Below, in pieces: positions 10,256-20,324 of a DNA stretch of 24,697 nucleotides. The number at the start of each line of letters is the position of its first letter. Within the stretch, counting starts at the first letter, position 1. The notes under the pieces are model-generated. The model saw nothing but the letters and a program-made list of their open reading frames with translations, did not search any database and was not told where the DNA came from. The translations under genes were made by a program, and so were the position numbers. The stretch lies in contig CAICTM010001672.1 in NCBI GenBank assembly GCA_903772945.1, positions 1 through 24,697 on the forward strand, written 5' to 3'. This DNA is from Seminavis robusta. Its lineage: Eukaryota > Bacillariophyta > Bacillariophyceae > Naviculales > Naviculaceae.

Positions 10256-11423
10256 TTTTGTGAGAATTTCGATGACAACAGAAAACTCGAAAACTTGAAG
10301 ATAATACTCTAGTCATGTCCGGCTTACCTGTACAACTCTGTACAATCCAGTAGGCGGTGACCATTGTCAACCTTGTAAGACCAAATTGAGATGCTGGAGA
10401 TGGCGGTACCGGCAGAAAGAGATGCACAAAAAGAGATGGTGTCATGGTGGAAGATGGTTGAAGATGCAAGTTAACGAAAAGTGTCTCTTTCAGTAGTGGC
10501 TGACTCCTTGACTTGATTGCTCCTTCCGAATCAGCGAATCCTGCTTTGCTTAAGAGAGGACTGCCGGACGTTCTGTATTTATGTGCTTCCATTTGGCGCA
10601 ATTATTCAAATTGTCTACATGTTTTTGGTCACAATTTTGTCTAGAATAATGGGGTTTTACTGTGGCAAGCTGGACCTTTCATCGCCTAAGGGGAAAATCG
10701 CCCCATTCTAGCCAGAACGTCCAGGGGACATGTGATATGTCGATAAAACACCTAGGAGGAAGTGTCTAGCTAATAGAGGATGCTGTAGTATACTTCTGAC
10801 AACTAGATTGAACCCCGGCACCATGATAGGCTACTGTTGAACAGTCTAGAATGCCGGTGGAAACAGCGATATGGAACGTCATGACGCCCTGGATCGCCTG
10901 TTTCAGGAGGCGATCTAGAAACCTAGAAGACCTCCTTCCTAGCCAAAGAAGGCTCAGGTGCACTGTCTATTACTAGTAAAAGAAGGGAGCGCCCTGGTTG
11001 ATCAGGCTGGTTCCTTGTAGTGTTCCATATCGCCCCTCCAAGTTGTCGATATGTGTGTGGGGCCATTCTGTGATGGCATAGCACGCCCTCAGAACGCCCT
11101 TGCAAAATGGAGGTCAAAATTGTGAGAAACAATTGATTCATTTGTGGAACCAACGGTTGGAATCGAGTTGGCCAAGCAAGCAGCGCGCCATTCCACATGA
11201 CTGAGAGGCCAAGAAAAATCGCGAACTGTTATAATGACCATGTGAACCAGTATGACCTCTAAGCCTTCCCGTGAACCACATGCGTCTGAAATTTTATTCC
11301 CAGCAACTCGCTCACCTGGCAAGATTGATCTTGCCGGTATTGACAAGCGAACTCCACAAACAAAACTGCACAGGTGTGGCTTTCCAGCACTATCAGTAGT
11401 GAACAAGCTAGTCAACCACCAAG
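10256..11423. other. Central non-coding region of the Harbinger element
   Basis: No gene is supported in these 1.2 kb between the two divergent ORFs. It should contain the two promoters. A short hairpin (GATCGCCT, 8-base loop, AGGCGATC) is at 10893-10916. The region could hold a nested degenerate insertion, but I could not define ends for one. Confidence 0.5.
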
Positions 11424-12420
11424 ATGGCGATCTTCCTCCAAATGGCGCTCTTCCTCTCTCTTCTCACAAATCGAAACCACAACCACAATCAAAAGCAACA
11501 GCAATTGGCCAAGCAAGAAGCGACCATGTCCTCGAGAAAGAGTCTGGCAAAGAAAGGGGAACCTGTGAAGCACATCTTCAAGCAAGATGGAAGCGACTTC
11601 AAGTTCCTTCTTCGCTTGTTCCAGACTGGGGCCATTACTGATGAACTACCTGCCGCTGTGAGAGCCATGCATGAGCGCTTTCAGAAGTACAACACAAACC
11701 AATTTCGCTCTCAGTTCAACAAAGCAAGAGGAATGGCTGCTGGTGTTGCTCTCAGAGGACCACAACCACCACAAGATGATGATGGACCACTACCCATTCT
11801 TCCCAGCTTTGTTCCTCGCAACCAAGTCCCTGCCGTGGCAGCCAGGCCTCCTGCAGTTGCGCAGCTTCCCTCCATGGCTGACAATGATGATGAGGAAGCT
11901 GATGCTGATGGGGAGGATGGCCCCACTACTTGGAAGCCGAAGAGGATGGTCAAGGAATGGGAGAACGAGCATGGCATTCGCCATGTCACTATCATTGTCT
12001 GGCTGAGCAGACATTGAGACCATGGTCTCTGCGAATGGCAAGAAGCTAACAATCAGTGAGAAGTGGCACCAGGACCTCTTGGATATTGGGGAGTTCTATT
12101 ATCTCTATCAACAACACACAAGGGAGAACCTGGAGGATACCAATGTGAGGCGCCATGCCATGCAGCAGTATGTGAGATCCATTCTTGATGTCAGAGGTGA
12201 TGTCATTTCAGAATTCACCATGGAGCTCCCATTTCCAGTTGATCCCTCTACCCTGAATGTGACCTTCCCCAGCTTCGAGTCTGGTGCATTGTTCTGCCAC
12301 ATTGACTTGGCTGAAAAGAGGAAGAAGAGGGAAGCTCAATCCTTTGTCATGAGGAAGAGGCAGGCCAAAGGCAAGAAGAAGGGTGATATTGAATACAACA
12401 ACCTCACCCCCCACCGCTAG
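11424..12420 (+). pseudogene. Harbinger second ORF (accessory protein), with one frameshift
   Basis: The frame from ATG at 11424 (or the ATG at 11526, MSSRKSLAKKGEPVKH) runs to about 12006. There the sense continues in the next frame as DIETMVSANGKKLTISEKWH to TAG at 12420, about 330 residues in all. One extra base near 12009 explains the break; no suitable intron fits. The protein has a compact N-terminal domain (DFKFLLRLFQTGAITDELPA), an acidic stretch (DNDDEEADADGEDG) and a very basic C-terminus (EKRKKREAQSFVMRKRQAKG) that could be a nuclear localisation signal. In PIF/Harbinger elements a second, often Myb/SANT-like, protein helps transposase enter the nucleus and bind DNA. I infer that role from position; I cannot confirm a Myb domain. 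If the frameshift is real, the element may need help in trans. Confidence 0.6.
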
Positions 12421-12608
12421 ACAAACTCAACAACAGCCATGGCTTTGATGTGTGTTAGGCACACTGTAAACAACTACAACAACCAACCAATCTAGGAGCA
12501 ACTTGTTGAGTGCTCATGTAACCAAAAAGGGTAGCTTGTTGAATACCCTTGTAGAAAGAATAAGAGATACTAGTATCAAGTAACAATGATGTAGTGGTGT
12601 TGTAGCTG

Positions 12609-12632
12609 TGTAATGCGTTTTCCTGCTCCTCC
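12609..12632 (-). repeat. Right terminal inverted repeat of the Harbinger element
   Basis: Read on the minus strand it begins GGAGGAGCAGGAAAACGC, the partner of 9113-9136. CAG at 12633-12635 completes the target-site duplication. Confidence 0.85.
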
Positions 12633-12635
12633 CAG

Positions 12636-13547
12636 TTTGATTTTGCTCGTTATCACGGGCAGTCACACATCACCACTGAGCACATGTAACATCTTCCGTT
12701 TCAGAAACCATCTTCTGTGTGTGATTATTGTTCATGTCACCCTAATTTGCAAGAATTATTGATATGAAAGAGCCTCTAATTAGATCACGACCAGCAAACC
12801 GCTCTGAGGTTGGTACTCATATGAAACGGCCTTTAAGAGATAATCGGCAGGGCACACATGTGTGAACAGGTGGGATTGAACGCTCGCCTTGGCGTTAACG
12901 AGTGGGATTGTCGTCAAACCGATCCAAACAAGAGAGAACCGAGTGGAAGTTGGAAGCCGAACAGCCAGGAGAAAAGAGCACCCAAAGGATCCGATGAAAG
13001 GTCTCTCTCTCAACTCTCAACGCTGCAATACATGCCCATGCCGTGTTTGCAATAATCGAGGGCAACAATCATGGAGCACTTGTAGTGATAGTTTGGTTGA
13101 CGACAGCGATGGTCAGGCTGAGTTGCCTCTTCTGCCTTTTATCCTTCGTCATTGAAGTTTTGTGTGCGTACCGTACGTGTGGTTGCGGTTGCCTGTCTGT
13201 GACGCGCTGGCAGACTAGGTAGCTAGCTAGCTAGTAAGAAAGTAGTAGGAAAGCTGAAACTATAACCATTACAGCAACGAAGCCGAGAAGTACACCCAAC
13301 CACCATTGCTTGGAAGGCTTGGCAACGAGCATATATGTATCAGTCAGATGGCCACCGTACTATCGGATGTATGAACTACCTTGATGGAGTCGTCCTTCTT
13401 CGAAAGCTTGAGACACTGAAACGTACATATATAGAAAGCCCCATAAAAACAAGCAACAACATCAAGGCTGCATCCACCACGAAGAACCGGGGCGCAGGAT
13501 TTGTTCCACTTACCCCTCCAAAATTAGACAACAACAGCCACCAAAAT
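12636..13547. other. Intergenic region, probable original upstream region of gene A
   Basis: No gene is supported. If the Harbinger element is removed, these bases become directly adjacent to the 5' UTR of gene A, so they probably hold its native promoter. A short CTAG microsatellite lies at about 13213-13233 (ggtagctagctagctag). Short frames here have no protein-like features. The 3' end of the downstream gene (TAA at 13550-13548) borders it. Confidence 0.5.
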
Positions 13548-14753
13548 TTAGGAGATGGTTACTGGTGACAGATCTCTTCCTTCTGGTTCCACTTCTGGAG
13601 TCGCGTTGCTGCTGTTGTTGTTGTTGTCCGTGTTGTCAACAACAGTGTTTTGGATAGTAGTGTTGTCGTTGACCGGGGTGTTGTCTGTGGCGACCGTTCC
13701 ATCTGCATTGTTCTGATTGTCATGCGTGGCAAGGGTGCTCTGGGTAGTGTTTTCTGTAGCCACCGTGGCAGCAGCATTGTTTTGACTTACGCTGCCAGCA
13801 TCATTGTTAGGATAAGAAGCGTTCTGGTAGGCACCGGGATCGTTCGTAGTATAAGTACCACTACGTTGGTAGACACAGGGGTCATTGGTAGCGATTGTGC
13901 TGTGCATGCTGTGTTCCCGTGCAATTTGCTTCTCCACCTCGAGCTGATAGGCAATCTCGGGTGCAATGGGTTGATCGAGCGATCCAATCGTCATTGGAAT
14001 GGCCTTGGGCTGTCGCATGGAACATCGCAAGTAGCAAATGTAGATGCTCATCATGACAATGATGCACGCCAGCATTCCCGTGGCCATTTGAAAGATTTCC
14101 AGGGTTCGTTGGTCACTAAAGAGCTTGGAGCCAGCGCCATTGAAAAGGTTATTCTGATTGCTGCTGCTAGTGCTGTCCGACTGAACATCCATTCCATCGC
14201 TGTTGCTGCTACCATTGCTACCGCCTTGACCGTCATCGTTGTTGCCACTTTGATCATCGCCTTGTACGTTGTACTGATCGTCGTTTCCTCCTCCGTTTTG
14301 GCCGTTGTTCTGGTCGTCATTGGCGTTGTTGGCGTTCTGATCGTCATCTTGACCGTTGTTGTTGTTGTTGTTGTTGTTATTGTTCTGATCATCGTTGTTG
14401 TTTGCTCCGTCATCGTTCCCGTCGTTGTTGTTTCCATCGTCGTTACCATTCCCGGCGGCGTCATCGTTAACTCCATCGTCGGCGTAGTAGCCGTACCCGT
14501 TTTGGTACGAGTTGCCGTTCGCGTTGCCGTACGAGTTGCCGTATTTTTGACCGTTCACCATTTGCTGGTATTGATTGACGTTGCTGTTGCTGGCTCTGTT
14601 GCTGTACCCACCGGACGACGATCCGTAGTATAGACGTCTTTCTTCGTCCTGTTCGTCCTCGACGTGGTCCTGCGTCTGACCCGAAAGACGGGCTTCAGTG
14701 GACAATACCAACAGAGCTGCCGTAAGTGCAAAGACTCGAATGAAGCGAATCAT
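13548..14753 (-). CDS. Secreted/type I membrane protein with Asn/Asp/Gln-rich ectodomain
   Basis: The protein has 401 residues from ATG at 14753; the longer frame to 14801 would need GTG. Residues 1-21 are a clear signal peptide (MIRFIRVFALTAALLVLSTE). A Tyr/Asn/Gly/Ser repeat-like part follows (YGNSYGNANGNSYQNGYGYY), then a low-complexity Asn/Asp/Gln stretch at about residues 92-200, including a poly-Asn run from an AAC repeat. A single membrane segment is at about 219-242 (MATGMLACIIVMMSIYICYL). A Thr/Asn-rich C-terminal tail of about 160 residues lies on the other side, expected to be cytoplasmic. No catalytic domain is visible. It could be a cell-surface or frustule-associated protein, but that is a guess from composition. 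It lies between genes A and B in the same direction and appears intact. Confidence 0.75.
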   Translation of the reverse strand: MIRFIRVFALTAALLVLSTEARLSGQTQDHVEDEQDEERRLYYGSSSGGYSNRASNSNVNQYQQMVNGQKYGNSYGNANGNSYQNGYGYYADDGVNDDAAGNGNDDGNNNDGNDDGANNNDDQNNNNNNNNNNGQDDDQNANNANDDQNNGQNGGGNDDQYNVQGDDQSGNNDDGQGGSNGSSNSDGMDVQSDSTSSSNQNNLFNGAGSKLFSDQRTLEIFQMATGMLACIIVMMSIYICYLRCSMRQPKAIPMTIGSLDQPIAPEIAYQLEVEKQIAREHSMHSTIATNDPCVYQRSGTYTTNDPGAYQNASYPNNDAGSVSQNNAAATVATENTTQSTLATHDNQNNADGTVATDNTPVNDNTTIQNTVVDNTDNNNNSSNATPEVEPEGRDLSPVTIS

Positions 14754-15850
14754 GATGATGTATGTATGTATTGAAAGCGATAACTCGTTATATGTGATCA
14801 CTCCTGCGAATTGCGCTTTTCGAAAATTGATGACAAACGTTCAGGTTCGGTTAGTTTTGTGAGGTCCATGAGTTTTTTGTTCCTTCCTTCGTACAGTGCA
14901 CCTCGACGCGCACCTCTGCGCAAGTCTGGGCTTACCTCTTGCTGTAGAGAGCTAGGTCAAGGCGCACCTTGGACGGAGATGGAGGGATTGGGTGCACCAA
15001 CAGGTGCGCCCTCGTCAAAGATTCCCCTTTGCCATTTTGTGGGAATGGACGGCCCTCGCTTGTGGGATCCGGATAAGAATAACTAAATAACTAAATAATA
15101 TAATAAATAAATAACTATAAAGGGAATTACGTGAAAGGAACGTCACTAGCTGTAGGTAATGTCCGCTTGTAGAAAGTGCTGGAAAGAATCCAGGGATAAC
15201 GTTATTATCCATGGTTAACGTGGGTTTAAAGTAGGGAAATTATCTACGGAAGCCAGCGGGGACCGGGGGTTTAGAGAAGGGAGATCATGATTGACACGAC
15301 AGAAATACAACAGGGTTTAAATTAGGAAGAATATATATATGGAAGCCAGCCGGGGCCAGGCTTAAGCAAAGAAGAGTCGAAATCAGGATTAGGTTCCGCG
15401 GGATCAGGAGCGAGAAATTGAGGACTATTAGGGGGGCAAATGGTTTGGCTTTGACGGATCCACCGAGACATAAATGGGTAGTTTCACAAGTGCAATAGAG
15501 ATGCGGGTCTGCATGAAGAACATCATTTGAGTGTATGAAAAATGAGTTTTGGTGGCAGCCGCAGAAGCATGGCTTTGTAAAAGAATCTTGGCTTGGGGGC
15601 CAAGCCTGTCGGGAGAAATCAACCTGGCGGGAGTCCTCACGAAGCATGATAACGGGGGTTAAGAGTACGTAGAGTATCTATGGAAAGCCGGCCGGGGCCA
15701 TTGGCGTTATGACACCTCAGAAGATGACACAGTACTATTTGATTAGAGGGGTCTAGAGTAGGGAAATGGGGTCTAGAGTAGGATAGCTATTGACAGAAGC
15801 TAGTAGCAGGGGGGTATCTATGGAAGCTGGTGCATCTCCAGCTCTTTTGG
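14754..15850. other. Intergenic region between the membrane protein and gene B
   Basis: No gene is supported. The first part is the upstream region of the membrane-protein gene. The second part (15224-15835) holds a degenerate dispersed repeat, described separately. A 120-codon minus-strand frame at 15285-15647 crosses these repeats and has no protein-like features. Confidence 0.5.
15224..15835 (+). repeat. Four degenerate copies of a GGAAGCCAGCCGGGGCC-type repeat
   Basis: Variants of (g)ggtttaaagtagg, then tatctatggaagccagccgg, then ggcc occur around 15244-15261, 15341-15358, 15681-15699 and 15815-15832. Each is preceded by a run like gggtttaaa, gggttaaga or gggtctagagtagg. The last contains a direct duplication of gggtctagagtagg (15767-15781). 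Spacing is irregular (about 100, 340 and 135 bp). I do not recognise the family. Confidence 0.5.
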
Positions 15851-17014
15851 CTACACATTAACTTCTGGGTCTCCTTTCATGCTTTTTGATCTTGTGACTT
15901 CCCCAAAATCAGCAGAGGAGGCTGGGGCACCACCCCTACCCAAGATAACTTTCCATGGACCACTCTCACCAGATGCCTTTGATCCAGCAACTGCAAAGCA
16001 ACCGGGATGCAGAACACCAGAAATGTGTGTGTCATCAATAGTCAGTCCATTGCCATCGATATAGTGGCCATTCAAGCTGGAGCTGTCCACGATGGTGCTC
16101 CCATGAATGTGGAGATTGCTATATTCATAGATAGCATTGCCAAAGTACCAGAAGTCACCATTCACTTCAGCTCCCATTATGTGAGCATAGTAGGTAAACA
16201 TGGGTGTTCCGGCAAGCAGTAGTTCCAGCACATTTTGAACCCGGAAAAACCAAACATTTGCGACATATGCTCCGATTGTGCTCTCTTGAACACCGGTTGG
16301 AAGATTCAACTGGATTGACTCAAAAACACGGGAGGATAAAAGCCATAAAAACAACTGCAGAAGGACAGCCATGAGAAGACCAAACATAGCAACACCAGTT
16401 GTTGCATTGTTCATGCAAGCTCGTCCAAGTTCATAGGAAGGTATGAGGGAGACAAACAGCACCACAGCCAGGAATATCTGTGTGACTTCTGGGAGGACAA
16501 AGTCCATAAATATGCTGGGTTGCGAGGCCCGACCTGAGGTGTTCAAATCGTAGACATCACCAGACACGTCCAGCCTTGGTGGGATCGAGGACTGCACAAT
16601 CTTGACGCCAGCATGAAGATTGACACCATAACCAATGCTACTATTGACGATCTCAAACTTGGAAGTTGATTGCTTCCTGAAGTCAAGAGAGATGGTAGCC
16701 ACAAAGGACTTCCGGATCTTGATAAAGTCAACCTTGGAGGGGAGGAAGATTCTGTATGGATTGTTGAGACGTGATTCCAAATCGACATCGAGACCATGGA
16801 GGAAAAGTATGACGTGCCAGAGTTTGGTCACACCAATGAAGGGAGTAAGAGTCCGAGCAGCTACACGGAAGTGGAAGTCACAGGCCCAAAGGGTTGCCCG
16901 GCGATACAGTGAACCAGCATAGTCCTCTGATGGATTTCGCTTCCCAATCAAAAGCCACTTGAGGGCAATGCTGGTGATGAGGGCAAGGAGTGCAGTGGCA
17001 AAAAAAAGCAGGAA

Positions 17015-17017
17015 TCA
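17015..17017 (-). other. In-frame TGA in gene B at a Trp position
   Basis: Gene A reads LLHWFLLFP and gene B reads IVH-stop-FLLFF, then continues in the same frame (LKWLLIGKRNP) to the normal end. A single G to A change in TGG explains it. The residue is at the start of a membrane segment. Confidence 0.9.
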
Positions 17018-19296
17018 ATGGACGATGGTAGCATAGCGCCACGAGGGCAAGATTTTGTTGAGTGTGGTATGCACAAGGAAGGAAAGGGCAAAGTATTGGT
17101 ATGCTTCAAGGAAAAGCCATACAATCTTGAAGGCATTCAGCAGATTTTCTTCCCAGTGCCGTGATTTTGAAGGCTCAAATGAGCCAGCATGGCATGCTGG
17201 ATTGCCTCTGGCAAGTACTCCATCTGGTACTTGAGCCCCTTCTTCAACAACAGACAATTTCTCCACCTTGCTGTCATCACCAATGGAAGCACCTGGGCTG
17301 ACCATCCCAGACACTTGGCAGCTCTTTCCAACAAATATTGGTCGGAAGGTAACCGTTAGGCCTGTTTCTGTTGATTTGGAGAATTTCCTGCACTTTATAG
17401 GGTGGCTGATCACAGCATTTTCCCCGATGGTCACAAGATCAAATTCCCGGAGGAAGGATTCAATCCTGGTGCTCCATGCCAGGTCTGCTCCAAGGAGCCA
17501 GTAGAAGATCCAAATGAATTTTGTCTCCACAATGAACTGTCCAACAAAATACTCCCAGACTTCCAAAAGTCTGTCAACAAACCACCATTGAAGGTATCCC
17601 CAAGACAAGATTTCAATTTGCCTGTGCAAATATGTTCCAACGACTGCATACTTGCAGAAAACCACAATGATGGAAAAAGAGATCAGGTACAGAGGGAAGG
17701 ACAGGGGCAAAAGAAGCCAAACAAAGGGACTGTTGCATTCCCCAACTTTGGATGATTCACAGTGGTCCATAACCCAGGAGACTAGGAAGTAGGAAGGAAG
17801 AATGGAACCGAGAAACAAAAGGAGAATCATCACCGATCCCAGGGTTTGCAGTATTCCAAGGTGTGGCTGGCTCAACCTAGATCTTGGAAAGTTCCACAGT
17901 TTACAGTGATTGCAAGCTTCTTCTATGGGAAAACTCGTGCTCTTTGATGCTGACAAGAACAACGATAGAGCATTTGGTGTTGGGTAGAGCTGTTCAAAGT
18001 TGACTGGGAGCACCACATGCAGCTTTTCCTCAACCTGGTTCCTGAGCTCGGCACTCGCAAGAGAGGTGAGTCCATTCTCTGCCCAAGTCTTGGATGTGTC
18101 AATATAAGCCTCCAAGACTGACATGAGAATATCACCATACCCTGTGGAGAAGTCATCTCGGTTTGTAGCTCCAGATGCCGCAACAGCACAATCTACATTG
18201 GGATCTGGGTTTCGTGCCTGAGCTTCATCAGTGCTTCCTGGGAGTCCACCAAAAGTTGCTTTAGCAAGGACAGTATTGTTAACACCAATCATTGGAACAG
18301 AGTTTCCTTGCCGCTTGAACTGTAAAATCATAGAAGACTTCTTCCAGCCACCAGCAATTGTTATCTGCCTGATCTCACTTCTCTTCAGCTTCCCAGAGGT
18401 AGTTTTTGGTGTCACACCCAACTTTAGGACCACTACCGCAGAAGCTAAAAGCCCGTGCACTTGAGATACATGGTTGGCTCTCTGGAATGCAAAGGATTCA
18501 TTTTCTGACTTGTCAAAATCCTTGCGCCCCTCCACTGTGATACCAACACTTGCGTCACCATGCTGGAAGGCAGTTGTCCTGCCTGGACGGATCACATCAC
18601 CAAAGAGATCATCAATGGAGAGCTCCACATCACTTGGATAGTAATTCTTTCCGTTGACAATGATCACATCTTTGACTCGTCCAGTTACATAAAGCTGTCC
18701 ATCCACAACCTTGCCCAAATCACCAGTGTCCAGCCATGTACCCTCATATCCAGATAAAGTATTTTTGAACATAGCGGTAGTTAGCTCAGGTTGTCCAAAG
18801 TACCCAACAGCAACCCGTGGCGACTGGGCCCAGATGCTTCCAACCTGCCCTTCTTCAACCTCTTTTCCAGCCTCAACAATTCTTAGCTTGACTGATGAAG
18901 AGTCTACTTCTCCACAGCTGACAAGCCCCTCAGAGTCAGGGTAGGCACAGCCACCTGTGAGGAACACCACAGACTCAGCAAGCCCATAGATGTTGTAGAC
19001 ATGCTCAGGGTGGATGGAAAGGGTCTTTATCACATCCTCTACAACACATTGCTGGGTTGGTTCAGCACTAAACCCGGCACACTTCACGCAACTCCAGTCA
19101 GCTTTCCTGTTGGCCTGCTCCAACCGCTTGAGGAGCAAGGCATAGGCAAAGTTTGGGGCGCAGGTAAGGTTTGCCTGGTATCTCTCCACCATGTCAGTCC
19201 ACAGTAATGGATTTACAATGAAATCCAGGGGTGATGCCAAGACAAGATGGACGCCAGTGTAGAGGGTAGTCATAACACCAGCCACAAGGCCCATGT

Positions 19297-19379
19297 CTTC
19301 AGCAAGCAAAACAAAGGAGATAGTATTAGGGACAACCTGCCATGAGACCAAGTCACGAGCAAAACATAGATTGCATTAC
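19297..19379 (-). other. Intron of gene B (83 bp), same position as intron 1 of gene A
   Basis: The donor is CATG|GTAATG and the acceptor CTGAAG|ACATG, phase 1. Splicing rebuilds PQYHDMGL. Its length is not a multiple of three, unlike its counterpart in A. Confidence 0.88.
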
Positions 19380-19642
19380 CATGGTATTGCGGAACCCATA
19401 GGGCTGCCACAGTAGAAGAATCCACATTGGCCATAATGCCAACAGCCCTGCAGTTCTCAGCTAGGTTGTGGTGACTGATCATGACTCCTTTTGGGCGACC
19501 AGTACTACCGGATGTGTATTGGATGAGGCAAATGTCTTCTGGTTCCCCTGCAAACTTCTCATAATCTGTGGGCTTGTTGGGTTTGCTGTTCTTGACATTG
19601 AGTTTATCAGTTCCAATCCATGTAACACCAGTTTTGTATATA

Positions 19643-19923
19643 AGACTGGGCCAATAAGAAGGACGGTAACTTTTCTGTCTGTCGTCGGTTTCGGTGGATC
19701 TTGAAGTCGCAGGAAACAGAGTTCGGAACATGGCCTCAACCCGTGTTCATCGCGCTCTGTGGTTTTGCAATTAGGTTAAAAAGTTAACTTATACCTGTCG
19801 GATCATACCAATGTATACATCTATGAATAGCTGAGATTCTACTTTATTAAGCAAGACTCAAAAGATTTTTTGACGTCTGTACGTCGTCCGACCGAAAAGC
19901 CGACCTTACTATTGGCCCAGTCT
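19643..19923. mobile_element. 281-bp inverted-repeat element (MITE) inside gene B
   Basis: Both ends start AGACTGGGCCAATA when read inward, and the similarity continues imperfectly for about 30 bp more (AAGG-CGG, CTTTTC-GTC). It is flanked by TATATA at 19637-19642 and 19924-19929. Because TATATA is itself repetitive, the duplication could be TA (Tc1/mariner style) or up to TATATA. Removing the element and one TATATA restores the ligase frame exactly (MTAAG-IIYKTGVTWIG, as in A). It has no coding capacity, so it is non-autonomous. The first stop in B is created at its edge (ATT ATA TAA). Confidence 0.85.
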
Positions 19924-20324
19924 TATATAATGCCGGCAGCAGTCATGGCAGTGGCGAAGGCACCGGTGGATAGGGCATACTTGGCTCCAGCATCTTCCGC
20001 AAATCTGCGGAACTTTGGCATGTCAGTCTTGAGCTGATTGGGATTTGGTGGATAGATTGAGCAAGGGATGACTCCAACCTTCATGGCACCAACCATTCCA
20101 GCCAAAAACTCGAGGCCAAAGGGATAGGCAATCATGACGTGGTCTCCTTTTTGGGATCCGAGTTTGAGGAGTCGAGCAGCCACAGCATTCGACTCATCTT
20201 GCAGCTGTTTGAATGTCATCTTGTTCTGCTCTTCACATTTGATGTAAACCCAGGTGAAGACGGCCTTGTCGGGAGTCTCCAGGGCATGATGTGTCAAAGC
20301 CTCCAAGATAGTGGAAAAGAACAT

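Larger units (their letters stand above)
9110..12635. mobile_element. PIF/Harbinger DNA transposon with TIRs and CAG target duplication
   Basis: Terminal inverted repeats of 24 bp with one mismatch begin at 9113 (GGAGAAGCAGGAAAACGC and six more bases) and end at 12632. They are flanked by a direct CAG at 9110-9112 and 12633-12635, a 3-bp duplication as usual for this superfamily. The element is 3,520 bp. It carries a DDE transposase on the minus strand and a second ORF on the plus strand, diverging from a 1.2-kb central region; a two-gene layout is typical of PIF/Harbinger. It sits 84 bp upstream of the start codon of gene A, so it probably lies in A's 5' UTR or promoter. The ends are nearly identical, which suggests a fairly recent insertion. 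Confidence 0.85.
15851..20324 (-). pseudogene. Gene B: acyl-AMP ligase / acyl carrier / Pls-type membrane protein, disrupted
   Basis: B is a paralog of gene A lacking the FAD domain. Without the inserted element the exons 20324-19380 and 19296-15851 give 1,368 codons, including the internal stop. The ligase has YTSGSTGRPKGV, PQYHDMGL across the intron, NIYGLAES, WLDTGDLG and TTSGKLKR. The carrier has its phosphopantetheine Ser at codon 18064-18062 (ENGLTSLASAEL). The C-terminal part has the same paired membrane segments and three beta-helix-like lobes. Where A has its oxidoreductase, B has a linker of about 60 residues (NNTVLAKATFGGLPGS and beyond). It is broken twice. A 281-bp inverted-repeat element truncates it after about 133 codons. 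TGA at 17017-17015 replaces a Trp that is TGG in A. The frame elsewhere is clean, so inactivation appears recent. It ends with TAG. Confidence 0.85.

Noticed and set aside
12866..12905. Possible tRNA T-arm on the minus strand (GTTCAATCC)
   Set aside because: The flanking bases do not form a T stem, and no anticodon or D arm is seen nearby.
13650..14633. A 327-codon plus-strand frame rich in Val and Ile
   Set aside because: It is the antisense shadow of the Asn/Asp-rich membrane protein: AAC and GAC repeats read backward as GTT and GTC. The minus-strand frame has a signal peptide and a membrane segment.
15285..15647. A 120-codon minus-strand frame
   Set aside because: It crosses the degenerate repeat cluster and has no domain or composition typical of a protein.
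19643..19923. The MITE in gene B acting as an intron (introner-like)
   Set aside because: A GTAAGG and a CCCAG exist near its ends, but splicing there leaves the TAA created at the junction in the exon, so the frame is not restored.
3504..20324. Bacterial contamination, because the synthetase family is best known in bacteria
   Set aside because: Both genes contain GT-AG introns at a shared position and sit among eukaryotic Harbinger, gypsy and MITE sequences.
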